Origin: Pseudomonadota bacterium
GTDB taxonomy: Bacteria > Pseudomonadota > Alphaproteobacteria > Sphingomonadales > Sphingomonadaceae
Length of the DNA stretch: 64,000 nucleotides
NCBI GenBank assembly: GCA_023418595.1
Contig: JAEZZI010000020.1
Coordinates: forward strand, 1 to 64,000
Direction of reading: 5' to 3'
Numbering within the stretch: position 1 is the first letter of the stretch; each line of letters begins with the position of its first letter. The notes beneath the pieces were generated by a model that saw nothing but the letters and a program-made list of their open reading frames with translations, was not told the DNA's origin and did not search any database. Positions 30,065-39,670 of the stretch are shown here, one piece after another. The translations under genes and the position numbers were made by a program.

Positions 30065-30742
30065 ATGATGAGCACTGCTACCGATACCACCCGGCCCGCC
30101 GCCCCGTTCGCGACCATGCGCGATGCGATGGTGGTCAGCCAGCTGCGCACCAGCGGCGTGGACGACCGGCGCGTGATCGAGGCGATGGCACGCGTGCCGC
30201 GCGAGGATTTCGTGCCCGATGCAGTCAAATCGCTTGCCTATCGCGACACGCAATTGTCGCTGGGTGGCGGCCGGATGCACAACACGCCGCTCGCAACCGG
30301 GCGGCTGCTGAACGAAGCGGGGATCGAGCCGGGCGACCGGGTGCTGCTGATCGGGGCGGCGGGCGGTTATGCGGCTGCGCTCCTGTCGGGGCTGGCGCGC
30401 GAAGTCGTCGCGGTCGAGGAGGCGCCGCTTGCCGCCGATGCGCGCGCGGCGCTGGCCGGTTTCGGCAATGTCGAGGTGGTTGAAGGCACGCTGTCCGATG
30501 GCGCGCCCGACCATGGCCCGTTTGACGTGATTATGATCGACGGCGCGGTCGAGGCGCTGCCCGATACGCTGCTCGCCCAGACGAAGGACGGTGCGCGAAT
30601 CGTCACCGGCCTGGTCGATCGCGGCGTCACGCGGCTGGCGGCGGGGCGGCGGACCGCAGGCGGGTTCGGCCTGTTCGATTTCGTCGATCTCGATTGTGCG
30701 GTGCTGCCCGGCTTCGACAAGCCCCGTTCGTTTCAGTTTTGA
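30065..30742 (+). CDS. Protein-L-isoaspartate O-methyltransferase family protein
   Basis: 225 residues from ATG 30065. PCMT-family pattern: FATMRDAMVVSQLRTSGVDD, RVIEAMARVPREDFVP, then VLLIGAAGGYAAALLSGLA as the SAM site (usually GxGxGY; here the glycines are partly replaced) and FDVIMIDGAVEALP. In sphingomonads and relatives a diverged PCMT paralogue commonly precedes tolC, as here (17 bases apart). With the degenerate SAM loop, isoaspartate repair activity is uncertain. The inverted repeat GCGGAT/ATCCGC at 29998-30019 lies upstream. First chromosomal gene after the tRNA. Confidence 0.75.
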   Translation: MMSTATDTTRPAAPFATMRDAMVVSQLRTSGVDDRRVIEAMARVPREDFVPDAVKSLAYRDTQLSLGGGRMHNTPLATGRLLNEAGIEPGDRVLLIGAAGGYAAALLSGLAREVVAVEEAPLAADARAALAGFGNVEVVEGTLSDGAPDHGPFDVIMIDGAVEALPDTLLAQTKDGARIVTGLVDRGVTRLAAGRRTAGGFGLFDFVDLDCAVLPGFDKPRSFQF

Positions 30743-30759
30743 GCCAAGGAACTCCCCTT

Positions 30760-32325
30760 ATGCGTTGTCGGCTGTTGATCCTGAGCGCGAGCATCGTCGC
30801 ACTGTCCGCGCCGATGATCTCCGCCGCACAGACGGTTCAGCCGCTGCCGACGCGCCCTGCGCCGCAACCGGTCACGGCGATCGGGCAGAGCACGCTGGGA
30901 CAGGCGCTGGCGACCGCCTATCGCACCAACCCGACGCTCGCGGCGGAGCGCGCGAACTTGCGCGCCAATGACGAAAACGTGCCGATCGCACGCTCGGCCG
31001 GGCTGCCGCAGGTGACGAGTTCGGCGACCTATCTGGAAAACCTCCACAATTCGTCGAACGGATCGGGTCAAAACAGCTTCGGCAACGCCGCGCGTCAGGT
31101 GACGGCGGGCGTCGATCTGTCGGTGCCGATCTATTCGGGTGGGGCGGTGCGCAATTCGGTGCGCGCGGCGGAAACCCGCGTCCGTGCGGGCCGCGCGGAC
31201 CTGCGCAGCGTCGAGGCACAGACTTTCACCGATGTCGTTGCGGCCTATATGGACGTGATCCGCGACGAGGCGATCGTTGCGCTCAACCAGCAGAACGTTC
31301 GCGCGCTGGGGGTCAATCTTCAGGCGTCGCGAGACCGGTTCGAGCTGGGCGACCTGACCCGCACCGATGTCGCCCAGTCCGAAGCGCGGCTGGCGATTTC
31401 GGAAGGCCAGTTGCGCAGCGCCGAGGCGCAGCTGATTTCTACGCGCGAAAACTATATCCGCATCGTCGGCGAGGCGCCCGGCGTGCTTGCGCCGCCGCCG
31501 CCGCTGCCGGGGTTGCCGACCGTGGTGGAAGATGCGACCCGCGTCGCGCTGACCCAGAATCCCAATCTCGAATCGATCCGTCTGGCGGCAGAGGCGAGCG
31601 ATTACGATATCGACGTTGCGCGCGCCGCGCGGCTGCCGCGCGTATCGGCCTTCGTCGGCGGCGATTACAATAATTTCCTCGGCTCGCTGGGGTCTGGCAC
31701 CAATGTCGATATTCGTCAGGACAGCAGCTCGGCCCAGGCCGGACTGTCGCTGTCGATGCCGCTGTTCCAGGGCGGGCTGCCTGCGGCCCGCGTGCGTCAG
31801 GCGCAGGCGCGGCGGTCGCAGACGCTGGAGATTGCGACCGAAGTCGAACGCAGCGTCGTCGCGCAGGTGCGCTCGGCCTTTGCCGTCTGGCAATCGTCGC
31901 AGCGCGTGATCGAAACCGCGCAGGTCGCGGTCGATGCGAACCGCCTGTCGCTGGAGGGCGTGCGCGCCGAAAACAGCGTCGGAACGCGCACGATCCTCGA
32001 CATCCTCGATGCGGAACGCGAACTGCTCAACGCCCAGGTGACGCTGGTGGCAGCGCAGCGCGACGCCTATGTCGCCGGATTCGCGCTGCTTGCGGCGATG
32101 GGGCAGGCGGAGGCACGCGACCTGGGCCTCGACGGCGGACCGCTTTACGACCCCACCGTCAATTACAATCGCGTGCGCGGGCGGATTTCGGACTGGGCGG
32201 ACGATCCCGAGCCGGTGTCGGTCAGCACGCCGACCATCGCCACGCCCGCGCAGAACGCGACCGTCATCAACCAGCCCGATCCGTCGACGATCGCCCGCCC
32301 GCCCGAAACGCCGATCGGCGATTGA
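30760..32325 (+). CDS. tolC: TolC family outer membrane channel protein
   Basis: 521 residues from ATG 30760 (AAGGA upstream). Signal peptide MRCRLLILSASIVALSAPMISA. Two homologous outer-membrane-factor repeats: TLGQALATAYRTNPTLAAERA ... and ATRVALTQNPNLESIRLAAE ..., with VDLSVPIYSGG and LSLSMPLFQGG as the strand segments and RTDVAQSEARLA / GTRTILDILDAERELLNAQV as typical helices. It forms the trimeric exit duct for efflux and type I secretion. No partner efflux genes are adjacent. Confidence 0.9.
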   Translation: MRCRLLILSASIVALSAPMISAAQTVQPLPTRPAPQPVTAIGQSTLGQALATAYRTNPTLAAERANLRANDENVPIARSAGLPQVTSSATYLENLHNSSNGSGQNSFGNAARQVTAGVDLSVPIYSGGAVRNSVRAAETRVRAGRADLRSVEAQTFTDVVAAYMDVIRDEAIVALNQQNVRALGVNLQASRDRFELGDLTRTDVAQSEARLAISEGQLRSAEAQLISTRENYIRIVGEAPGVLAPPPPLPGLPTVVEDATRVALTQNPNLESIRLAAEASDYDIDVARAARLPRVSAFVGGDYNNFLGSLGSGTNVDIRQDSSSAQAGLSLSMPLFQGGLPAARVRQAQARRSQTLEIATEVERSVVAQVRSAFAVWQSSQRVIETAQVAVDANRLSLEGVRAENSVGTRTILDILDAERELLNAQVTLVAAQRDAYVAGFALLAAMGQAEARDLGLDGGPLYDPTVNYNRVRGRISDWADDPEPVSVSTPTIATPAQNATVINQPDPSTIARPPETPIGD

Positions 32326-32404
32326 TCCCGGCGCGGTTGACAGCGCCCGCCTTCTGACCGAAACCGGCCGCTTGTTAGGGCCATCGGGCGACAGGGTGCC
32401 GGAT

Positions 32405-32935
32405 ATGGGGGATATCAGCTCCGAACGATCGATGGAGGACATCCTCTCGTCGATCAAACGCATTATCGCCGAGGAAGGCGATGTGGGGCAGCGTCCGCGC
32501 CGCCCGCGCATGACCGCGCCCGAGCTGTCGGCGCGGGACGAAGCCGAAGAGTCCGACGAAGCGGTGCTCGAACTCGCCACTTACGCCGACGATCCGGAGC
32601 CGGTCGAACCCGAGGCGGCAACCACCCAGGCATCCCGGACGGAACCCGATCCCGAGCCCGAGCCCGAGCCGATGAACCAGCCCGTTTCCTTCCGCGAGCG
32701 ATCGGACAGGTCGGACGAGGCGATCCTGTCGGAACGCGCCGCCCAGGCGACTCGCGGATCGCTCGATGCGCTATCGAAGCTGATCGTGCGGCCGCAGGTT
32801 TCGGGTTCGGACACGCTGGAGGGGCTGGTGCGTGACATGCTGCGTCCGATGCTCAGCGACTGGCTCGACGCGCATCTTCCCGAGATCGTTGAACGAATCG
32901 TCCAGCGCGAAGTCGAGCGCCTGACCAAGCGGTGA
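32405..32935 (+). CDS. popZ: PopZ-like protein (DUF2497 family)
   Basis: 176 residues. Layout of the PopZ family: N-terminal helix SMEDILSSIKRIIAEEG, an acidic proline/glutamate-rich middle (EPDPEPEPEP), and the C-terminal DUF2497 helices (LVRDMLRPMLSDWLDAHLPEIVERIVQREVERLTKR). In Caulobacter PopZ self-assembles into a polar hub that holds ParB-bound centromeres and signalling proteins. The gene precedes valS in many alphaproteobacteria; here one sensor kinase gene stands between them. Symbol given by family; polar function in this organism is inferred. Confidence 0.8.
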   Translation: MGDISSERSMEDILSSIKRIIAEEGDVGQRPRRPRMTAPELSARDEAEESDEAVLELATYADDPEPVEPEAATTQASRTEPDPEPEPEPMNQPVSFRERSDRSDEAILSERAAQATRGSLDALSKLIVRPQVSGSDTLEGLVRDMLRPMLSDWLDAHLPEIVERIVQREVERLTKR

Positions 32936-32987
32936 TAGTGCGGTCGGGTAACGGGAACTTGCGGCAGTCCCTCGGGTTTTTGGCGGC

Positions 32988-34595
32988 ATGAACGACGGGC
33001 GCGACATCCCCGGTCACAGCGATATGCTTCACGCGCGCAAGCACGGCGAAGTGTCCAATGCTGCAATCGAAGCGGACGAACGGCACGACATCTTTTTCGC
33101 GGCTGTAGAGACGACGCGGATGCCGATGATCGTCACCGATCCGCACCGCGAAGACAATCCGATCATCTTCTGCAACCGCGCCTTCGAACGGATGACAGGT
33201 TACGCCCAGGAAGAGATTGTCGGCAAGAATTGTCGGTTTCTCCAGGGGCCCGAAACCGATCAGGACACCGTTTCACAGGTCCGCGAAGCGATCCGCCACC
33301 ATCGAGAGGTGTCGGTCGAGATCCTCAATTACCGCAAGAACGGTTCGACCTTCTGGAACGCGCTTTTCATCTCGCCGGTGCATGGCGCGAACGGCGAGCT
33401 TCGCTATTTCTTCGCCAGCCAGCTCGATATCTCGCGTCGCAAGGAAGCCGAGGAGGCGTTGCACCAGGCGCAGAAGATGGAGGCGGTGGGCAAGCTGACC
33501 GGCGGTATCGCGCATGATTTCAACAATCTGCTGCAAGTCATCACCGGCTATACCGACATGCTCGACGCGCGGCTCGACAAGGGCGATCGGATCGCCCGCC
33601 GATCGCTCGAGGCGATCTCGACCGCCGCATCGCGCGGCGCGCAGCTTACCCAGCAGTTGCTGGCGTTCGCGCGCAAGCAGGAATTGCGCGACCGGCTGCT
33701 CAACATCAACACGCTGATCGGCGATTTCGAAGGCATTGTCGGACGGACTTCGGGCGACAAGGTTTGCGTCCGCTACGAGTTTTCCGACGATCTTTGGAAT
33801 GCCCGAATCGATCCGGTTCAGACCGAAATGGCACTGCTCAACATCGTCTCCAACGCGCGCGATGCGATGGGCGGTGCGGGCGATCTGACCATTGCCACCG
33901 CCAATGCCGTCTCCACTGTCGATGCGCCGCTCGCGCCCGGCCTTGATCCCGGCGAATATGTGTGTGTGTCGGCGACCGATACCGGCACCGGCATCGACGA
34001 TCAGGCGATGGCGCAGATTTTCGATCCCTTCTTTTCGACCAAGGCGGTGGGCAAGGGGACGGGGCTCGGCCTGTCGATGGTGTACGGCTTCATGCGCCAG
34101 TCGGGCGGAGGCGTGTCGGCCGAAAACCTGCCCGAGCGCGGCGCGCGTTTCGCGCTCTATTTCCCCCGCGCGCGCGGCATCGTCGACGCAGCGACCGTGC
34201 AAAGCCCGCAGATGATGGGTGAGGGCGAACGCATCCTGATGGTCGAGGATCAGCCCCAGGTCGCCGAACTGGGCCAGGCGATCCTGGAGGATCTCGGCTA
34301 TGTCGTCGTCCATGTCGACAGCGCGCCGAAGGCGCTGAAACTGCTCGAAAACGACAGCGATTTCGCATTGCTGTTCACCGATATCGTAATGCCCGGCGAC
34401 ATGAACGGCGTCGAACCGGCGACCAGCGTGCGCGGCGAATATCCCGAAATCGAGATTTTGCTGACCACCGGCTATTCCGACCGCGCGCTCGACGCGGAAA
34501 GCCGCAATTTCCCACTGGTCCGCAAACCCTGGCGCCGCGCCGAACTCGCCCAGCGCATCCGCACCCTGCTCGAAGGGCCGACGGGGGTAAGCTGA
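32988..34595 (+). CDS. LOV-domain hybrid histidine kinase (blue-light sensor)
   Basis: 535 residues. LOV domain ~35-150 with GKNCRFLQG at 79-87 (flavin-binding Cys82), RxxxQ-like RFLQGPETDQ and C-terminal ASQLDISRRKEAE. Dimerisation helix with GGIAHDFNNLL (His176), ATPase N/G boxes IVSNARDAM, DTGTGID, GKGTGLGL, and a receiver domain ~415-530 with Asp465 in FTDIVMPG and Lys in VRKPW. Family members phosphorylate a response regulator after blue-light adduct formation. No separate regulator is adjacent. It is inserted in the popZ-valS interval. Confidence 0.9.
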   Translation: MNDGRDIPGHSDMLHARKHGEVSNAAIEADERHDIFFAAVETTRMPMIVTDPHREDNPIIFCNRAFERMTGYAQEEIVGKNCRFLQGPETDQDTVSQVREAIRHHREVSVEILNYRKNGSTFWNALFISPVHGANGELRYFFASQLDISRRKEAEEALHQAQKMEAVGKLTGGIAHDFNNLLQVITGYTDMLDARLDKGDRIARRSLEAISTAASRGAQLTQQLLAFARKQELRDRLLNINTLIGDFEGIVGRTSGDKVCVRYEFSDDLWNARIDPVQTEMALLNIVSNARDAMGGAGDLTIATANAVSTVDAPLAPGLDPGEYVCVSATDTGTGIDDQAMAQIFDPFFSTKAVGKGTGLGLSMVYGFMRQSGGGVSAENLPERGARFALYFPRARGIVDAATVQSPQMMGEGERILMVEDQPQVAELGQAILEDLGYVVVHVDSAPKALKLLENDSDFALLFTDIVMPGDMNGVEPATSVRGEYPEIEILLTTGYSDRALDAESRNFPLVRKPWRRAELAQRIRTLLEGPTGVS

Positions 34596-34635
34596 ACCCT
34601 TGCGCCACGCGCTCGCGCGGGTAATGCGGGCGGCT

Positions 34636-37443
34636 ATGACCGAGCTTTCCAAGACGTTCGACCCTGCGGCCATCGAGCAGCGCTGGTATCCCTACTGGGA
34701 AGAAAACGGCCTGTTCCGGCCTGACCGGCCCGGCGCCGAGCCGTGGACGATCGTGAACCCGCCGCCCAACGTGACGGGCAGCCTGCATATCGGCCATGCG
34801 CTCGACAACACGTTGCAGGATATTCTGGTCCGCCACGCGCGCTTGCAGGGCAAGGATGCGCTGTGGGTGGTCGGCACCGACCATGCGGGCATCGCAACGC
34901 AGATGGTGGTCGAACGCCAGATGGCGCTCAAACAGCAGAAGCGCACCGATTTCACCCGCGATGAATTCGTGTCGAAGGTGTGGGAGTGGAAGGAAGAAAG
35001 CGGCGGCGAGATCACCGGTCAGCTGCGCCGCCTGGGCTGTTCGATGGATTGGGCCAACGAACGCTTCACGATGGACGAAGGCTTTTCGAAAGCCGTGCTC
35101 AAGGTGTTCGTGGAGCTGTATAATCAGGGCCTGCTCTACCGCGACAAGCGGCTGGTGAACTGGGATCCCGGCCTCGGCACCGCGATCAGCGATCTCGAGG
35201 TCGAGACGCGCGAGGTGAAGGGTTCGTTCTGGCATCTGCGCTATCCGCTGGAGGACGGATCGGGCTTCATCCACGTCGCGACGACGCGACCCGAAACGAT
35301 GCTCGCCGATATGGCGGTCGCGGTGAACCCGACCGACGAGCGCTATACTGCGCTGGTCGGCAAGCAGGTGCGCCTGCCGATCACCGGGAGGCTGATTCCG
35401 ATCGTCACCGACGAACATGCCGATCCCGAACTGGGTTCCGGCGCGGTGAAGATCACGCCGGGGCATGACTTCAACGATTTCGAGGTCGGCAAGCGTGCGG
35501 GGATCAAGGCGTCCGACATGCTCAACATGCTCGACGCCAAGGCGCAGGTTCAACAGACGGCGGACGGCCTGATCCCGGTCGAGTATATTGGTCTCGACCG
35601 CTTCGACGCCCGCGCGCTGGTGGTGCAGCAGTTGAAAGACGGCGGTTTCCTCGTCCCCCATGTCGACAAGGAAGGTGCCGAGCACGACGCCGAACCGCGC
35701 ACGATCCAGACGCCTTACGGCGACCGCTCGAACGCGGTCATCGAGCCGTGGCTGACCGACCAATGGTATGTCGACGCCGCGACGCTCGCCAAGCCCGCGA
35801 TCGAGGCGGTGCGGTCGGGCGCGGTGCAGATCGTGCCCAAGTCGTGGGAAAAGACTTATTTCAACTGGATGGAGAATATCCAGCCATGGTGCGTGTCGCG
35901 GCAATTATGGTGGGGACATCGGATTCCGGCCTGGTTTGGGCCAGGTCTGCGCGACGATGGTTCTTTGATTACGGGCGACGTAATCAGCGTCGGTCCTGAC
36001 TTCGGCGAAACCGTTCGGCGACCTATTCAAGAGCAGGTTTTTGTCGCTGAAACAGAAGAAGAAGCGCTTGGACTGGCACGTGCGTTTTATCCAGAAGGCA
36101 TTAGCATCCGCTTTTCCGACGATTGGAAGGATCGTGGACAGCAGGAAGCGAACACGGTTGTTCTGCGACGCGACCCCGACGTTCTCGACACCTGGTTCTC
36201 CTCGGCATTGTGGCCTTTCGCGACGATGGGCTGGCCCGACGCCGATGTGAAGGCAATGGGCCGCTACCCCAACGACGTTCTCATTTCCGGCTTCGACATC
36301 CTGTTCTTCTGGGACGCGCGGATGATGATGCAGGGGCTGCACTTCATGGGCGATGTGCCGTTCAAGACCTTGTATCTGCACGGGCTGGTCCGCGCCGCCG
36401 ATGGCTCGAAAATGTCGAAGTCGAAGGGCAATACCGTCGACCCGCTCGGCCTGATCGATCAATATGGCGCTGACGCACTGCGCTTCTTCATGGCGGCGAT
36501 GGAAAGCCAGGGCCGCGACATCAAGATGGATGAGAAGCGGGTCGAGGGGTATCGCAACTTTGCGACCAAGCTCTGGAACGCCGCGCGTTTCTGCCAGTCG
36601 AACGGCATCGGCGCATCGACCACGCTCTCCCCGCCCGAGGCGACCCGCGCGGTCAACCGCTGGATCATCGCGGAGACGGTATCGGCGGTGCAGGCGGTCG
36701 ACCTCGCGCTTGCCGAATACCGGTTCGACGGTGCGGCCAACGCAATCTATCAGTTCGCATGGAGTCGCTTCTGCGACTGGTATCTGGAACTGATCAAAGG
36801 CGCGATCGACGACGAGACCAAGGCGGTAGCGGGCTGGGTGCTCGACCAGATTCTGGTGCTGCTCCATCCCTTCATGCCGTTCATCACCGAAGAGCTGTGG
36901 CACGCGATGGGTGAGCGGGAATATCCGATCATCACCGCGCGCTGGCCGATGGCGGATGCGAAATCGCTCGATGTCGCCGCGCAGAAGGAAATCGACTGGC
37001 TGATCCGCTTGGTCAGCGACATCCGCTCCAGCCGCACCGAACTCAACGTACCGCCGGGCGCCCGGCTGCCGCTGCACGTTCGCGACGCGTCGGCGGAGAC
37101 GGTCGCGCGGCTCGGCGCACAGGGCGCGGCGCTGGCGCGTATGGCGCGGGTCGATCTGAGCGATGCCGAGGCACCCGCAGGCGGCGCGGCGCAGGTGGTA
37201 GTGGACGAGGCGACCTTCGTCCTGCCGCTCGAAGGCGTCATCGACTTGGACGCCGAACGCGCGCGCCTCACCAAGGCGATTGCGGCGGCGGAAAAGGAGC
37301 GCGATTCGCTGTCGGGGCGGTTGTCGAACCCCAGCTTCGTCGAACGCGCCAAGCCCGAGGCGGTGGAGAAAGCGCGCGCCGACCATGCCGAGAAATCCGA
37401 GGAAGCGGCGCGGCTCCACGCGGCATTGGGGCGGCTGGGGTAA
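34636..37443 (+). CDS. valS: Valine-tRNA ligase
   Basis: 935 residues from ATG 34636 (upstream in-frame starts at 34600/34624 are less likely). Class I signatures: NVTGSLHIGHAL (HIGH at 51-54) and DGSKMSKSKGN (KMSKS near 592). Editing domain, anticodon-binding domain and C-terminal coiled coil (LTKAIAAAEKERDSLSGRL) are present. Odd: after CVSRQLWWGHRIPAWFGP there is an insertion of about 45 residues relative to the E. coli type (GLRDDGSLITGDVISVGPDF ... SDDWKDRG) before VLDTWFSSALWPF; the DNA of that insertion (about 35,940-36,170) is lower in GC than its 5' flank. Confidence 0.95.
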   Translation: MTELSKTFDPAAIEQRWYPYWEENGLFRPDRPGAEPWTIVNPPPNVTGSLHIGHALDNTLQDILVRHARLQGKDALWVVGTDHAGIATQMVVERQMALKQQKRTDFTRDEFVSKVWEWKEESGGEITGQLRRLGCSMDWANERFTMDEGFSKAVLKVFVELYNQGLLYRDKRLVNWDPGLGTAISDLEVETREVKGSFWHLRYPLEDGSGFIHVATTRPETMLADMAVAVNPTDERYTALVGKQVRLPITGRLIPIVTDEHADPELGSGAVKITPGHDFNDFEVGKRAGIKASDMLNMLDAKAQVQQTADGLIPVEYIGLDRFDARALVVQQLKDGGFLVPHVDKEGAEHDAEPRTIQTPYGDRSNAVIEPWLTDQWYVDAATLAKPAIEAVRSGAVQIVPKSWEKTYFNWMENIQPWCVSRQLWWGHRIPAWFGPGLRDDGSLITGDVISVGPDFGETVRRPIQEQVFVAETEEEALGLARAFYPEGISIRFSDDWKDRGQQEANTVVLRRDPDVLDTWFSSALWPFATMGWPDADVKAMGRYPNDVLISGFDILFFWDARMMMQGLHFMGDVPFKTLYLHGLVRAADGSKMSKSKGNTVDPLGLIDQYGADALRFFMAAMESQGRDIKMDEKRVEGYRNFATKLWNAARFCQSNGIGASTTLSPPEATRAVNRWIIAETVSAVQAVDLALAEYRFDGAANAIYQFAWSRFCDWYLELIKGAIDDETKAVAGWVLDQILVLLHPFMPFITEELWHAMGEREYPIITARWPMADAKSLDVAAQKEIDWLIRLVSDIRSSRTELNVPPGARLPLHVRDASAETVARLGAQGAALARMARVDLSDAEAPAGGAAQVVVDEATFVLPLEGVIDLDAERARLTKAIAAAEKERDSLSGRLSNPSFVERAKPEAVEKARADHAEKSEEAARLHAALGRLG

Positions 37444-37472
37444 CGTGCGGGTTCCTTCCAGTCCCGTTCATC

Positions 37473-37560
37473 CTGAGTAGGTGCTTAGCGCAGCCGAAGT
37501 CGCGTATCGAAGGACGCCCCCTTCGATACGCGACTTCGACTGCGCTCAGTCACTACTCAG
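37473..37560. repeat. Long inverted repeat (REP-like) between convergent genes
   Basis: CTGAGTAG (37473-37480) and CTACTCAG (37553-37560) are the ends of an 88-base interrupted palindrome; the centre GTCGCGTATCGAAGG / CCTTCGATACGCGAC pairs perfectly around ACGCCC. Another paired block is AGCGCAG/CTGCGCT with GAAGTCG. It lies between valS and the lipid kinase gene, which converge, so it may also end both transcripts. Confidence 0.8.
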
Positions 37561-37591
37561 GGCAAATGGTGGTGGGGGACGGGCGGCCCCT

Positions 37592-38485
37592 TTACCGCCC
37601 CACAGGGGCCATCACGTAAATCACCCCCGCCGCGACCTTCGCCGTCACCGGCGTCTTGGCCAGCACCTCGCCATCGATCGAGATGGGCAGCGGCGGGTCG
37701 GTCCGCACCTCCAGCGCCTTGCCGCGAAAAGACACCGTACCCTTCTTGCGCGATTCGAGCCGCAGAATGTTTGCGCCCCAATTGGCGATCAGGCGGCGTT
37801 TCACCCGCCCCGTCACCGCCTGGATCACGATCTCTCCTGAATCGAGGCTCGCTTCCTCGACCAGTTCGGTGCCGCCATGATAGGAGCCGTTCGATATCCG
37901 CACCTCTACCGTGCGGACGCGGCGTTCCTTGCCGCCATCGGTGACGATCAGAGTGAACGGTTCGAACCGCATATACTGGATCGCCGCCCACGCCAGATAT
38001 CCGGCACGCCCGAACCAGCGTTTCAGCTTGTGCGGCACCGTCTCCGCGATTTGCGGCGACAGGCCGATCGCGGCGCAATTGGCGAAATAATCATGGTCGA
38101 TCATGCCAAGGTCGATGCGTTTGGGCTCGCCCGACCGCAGCACTTCGACCGCGCCCTCGACTTCCAGCGGGATGCCCAGTGTCCGCGCGAAACTGTTGGC
38201 AGTGCCGAGTGGCAGCACGCCCAGCACCACGCCCTTGCCGACCAGATGGTCGACCAGCCCGCTGATCGTCCCGTCGCCGCCGCCCAGCACCACCAGATCG
38301 GGCTTTTTGGCCAGGATCGCGGCCATCATTGCCTCCAGATCTTCGGGGTCGTGGACGGCATGGGCATCGACCGGATAGGGCAGCCCGCGCATCGCGTCGC
38401 GCGCCTGTTCGAACATCGCCTCGCCGGTGCGCGACATCGCGTTGACGATCAGGGCTGCGGATTTGATCTCCATCATCGCCGCCAT
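37592..38485 (-). CDS. Diacylglycerol kinase-family lipid kinase (YegS/DagK-like)
   Basis: 297 residues. DAGK catalytic domain: SAALIVNAMSRTGEAMF, then DLVVLGGGDGTISGLVDHLVG (GGDGT nucleotide site), GVLPLGTANSFARTLGIP, and C-terminal IRISNGSYHGG-like strand plus LPISIDGEV. The family phosphorylates diacylglycerol or related lipids at the inner membrane. The start MAAMMEIKS has nearby alternative ATGs (38476, 38473). Confidence 0.85.
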   Translation of the reverse strand: MAAMMEIKSAALIVNAMSRTGEAMFEQARDAMRGLPYPVDAHAVHDPEDLEAMMAAILAKKPDLVVLGGGDGTISGLVDHLVGKGVVLGVLPLGTANSFARTLGIPLEVEGAVEVLRSGEPKRIDLGMIDHDYFANCAAIGLSPQIAETVPHKLKRWFGRAGYLAWAAIQYMRFEPFTLIVTDGGKERRVRTVEVRISNGSYHGGTELVEEASLDSGEIVIQAVTGRVKRRLIANWGANILRLESRKKGTVSFRGKALEVRTDPPLPISIDGEVLAKTPVTAKVAAGVIYVMAPVGR

Positions 38486-38551
38486 AACGCACGCTGTCGA
38501 TTAAGGTCCCATGACTTGCGCGATTGTCGGCGATCCCGCACAAAGCGCGCC

Positions 38552-39544
38552 ATGTCCGCCCGTTATCCCGCGCTCCGGCTGCGCCGCACCCGCGTGTCCG
38601 AGTGGAGCCGCAGGCTTCATGCCGAAACCGTCCTGACCCCCGCCGACCTGATCTGGCCGCTGTTCGTTTGCGAAGGTTCCGGCAAGGAGCAACCCATCGC
38701 CAGCCTGCCGGGCGTATCGCGCTGGTCGGTGGATCGGCTGGCGGAGCGGGCACGCGAGGCGCGCGCGCTGGGCATCGCCTGCATCGCGCTGTTCCCCAAC
38801 ACCCCGCACGAGTTGCGCAGCGACGACGGCGCGGAGGCGCACAATCCCGACAATCTGATGTGCCGCGCGATCCGCGCGCTGAAGGATGCGGTGCCCGAGG
38901 TCGGGGTGCTCACCGACGTCGCGCTCGATCCCTATACCAGCCACGGTCATGACGGGCTGGTGGATGATGCGGGTTATGTCCTGAACGATGCGACGGCGAA
39001 GGCGCTGGTGCGGCAGGCGCTGGTTCAGGCAGAGGCGGGCGCGGATATTGTCGCCCCGTCGGACATGATGGACGGTCGCATCGGCCTGATCCGCGACGCG
39101 CTGGAGGGTGGGGGGCATCCCAACGTCCAGATCATGTCCTACGCCGCCAAATATGCGAGCGCATTTTACGGCCCGTTCCGCGACGCGGTCGGCAGCCGCG
39201 GGCTGTTGAAGGGCGACAAGAAAAGCTATCAGATGGACCCCGCCAACGCCCAGGAAGCGCTGCGCGAAGTGGCCGCCGATCTGGCCGAGGGAGCCGACAG
39301 CGTGATGGTCAAGCCGGGGCTGCCCTATCTCGACATCGTCCGCGATGTGAAACAACGCTTCGAAGTCCCTGTATTCGCGTATCAAGTGTCCGGCGAATAC
39401 GCGATGATCGAGGCTGCGGCAGCGGCGGGCGCAGGCGACCGCGACGCGCTGGTGCTGGAAACGCTGACGGCGTTCAAACGCGCCGGCTGCTCGGGTGTGC
39501 TGACCTATCACGCGCCGCTCGCCGCGCGGTTGCTGGCTGAGTGA
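38552..39544 (+). CDS. hemB: Delta-aminolevulinic acid dehydratase (porphobilinogen synthase)
   Basis: 330 residues from ATG 38552. Condenses two 5-aminolevulinate molecules to porphobilinogen in haem synthesis. Signatures: DLIWPLFVCEG, IALFPNTP, the metal-loop region LTDVALDPYTSHGHDGLVDD lacking the zinc cysteines (magnesium-type, as in Pseudomonas), APSDMMDGRIG, YAAKYASAFYGPFRDA with one active-site Lys and VMVKPGLPYLDIV with the Schiff-base Lys. Divergent from the lipid kinase gene. Confidence 0.95.
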   Translation: MSARYPALRLRRTRVSEWSRRLHAETVLTPADLIWPLFVCEGSGKEQPIASLPGVSRWSVDRLAERAREARALGIACIALFPNTPHELRSDDGAEAHNPDNLMCRAIRALKDAVPEVGVLTDVALDPYTSHGHDGLVDDAGYVLNDATAKALVRQALVQAEAGADIVAPSDMMDGRIGLIRDALEGGGHPNVQIMSYAAKYASAFYGPFRDAVGSRGLLKGDKKSYQMDPANAQEALREVAADLAEGADSVMVKPGLPYLDIVRDVKQRFEVPVFAYQVSGEYAMIEAAAAAGAGDRDALVLETLTAFKRAGCSGVLTYHAPLAARLLAE

Positions 39545-39558
39545 CTTTCTCTCTTCTT

Positions 39559-39648
39559 CGTCATTCCCGCGAAGGCGGGAATCCATCTCCGATCGTCCCA
39601 TCTTTTGCGTCGGCAGGAGACGGACCCTCGCCTGCGCGGGGGTGACGG
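39559..39648. repeat. REP-like palindromic repeats
   Basis: CGTCATTCCCGCGAAGGCGGGAATCC at 39559-39584 is a palindrome with an 8-base stem, followed by a related inverted unit (CCTCGCCTGCGCGGGGGTGACG) ending near 39648. This kind of GTCATTCCCGCG repeat is a scattered intergenic element in many sphingomonads. It sits between hemB and the MFS/spermidine synthase gene. Confidence 0.75.
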
Positions 39649-39670
39649 TAACTTTGAGTGGCTTAAGCAT

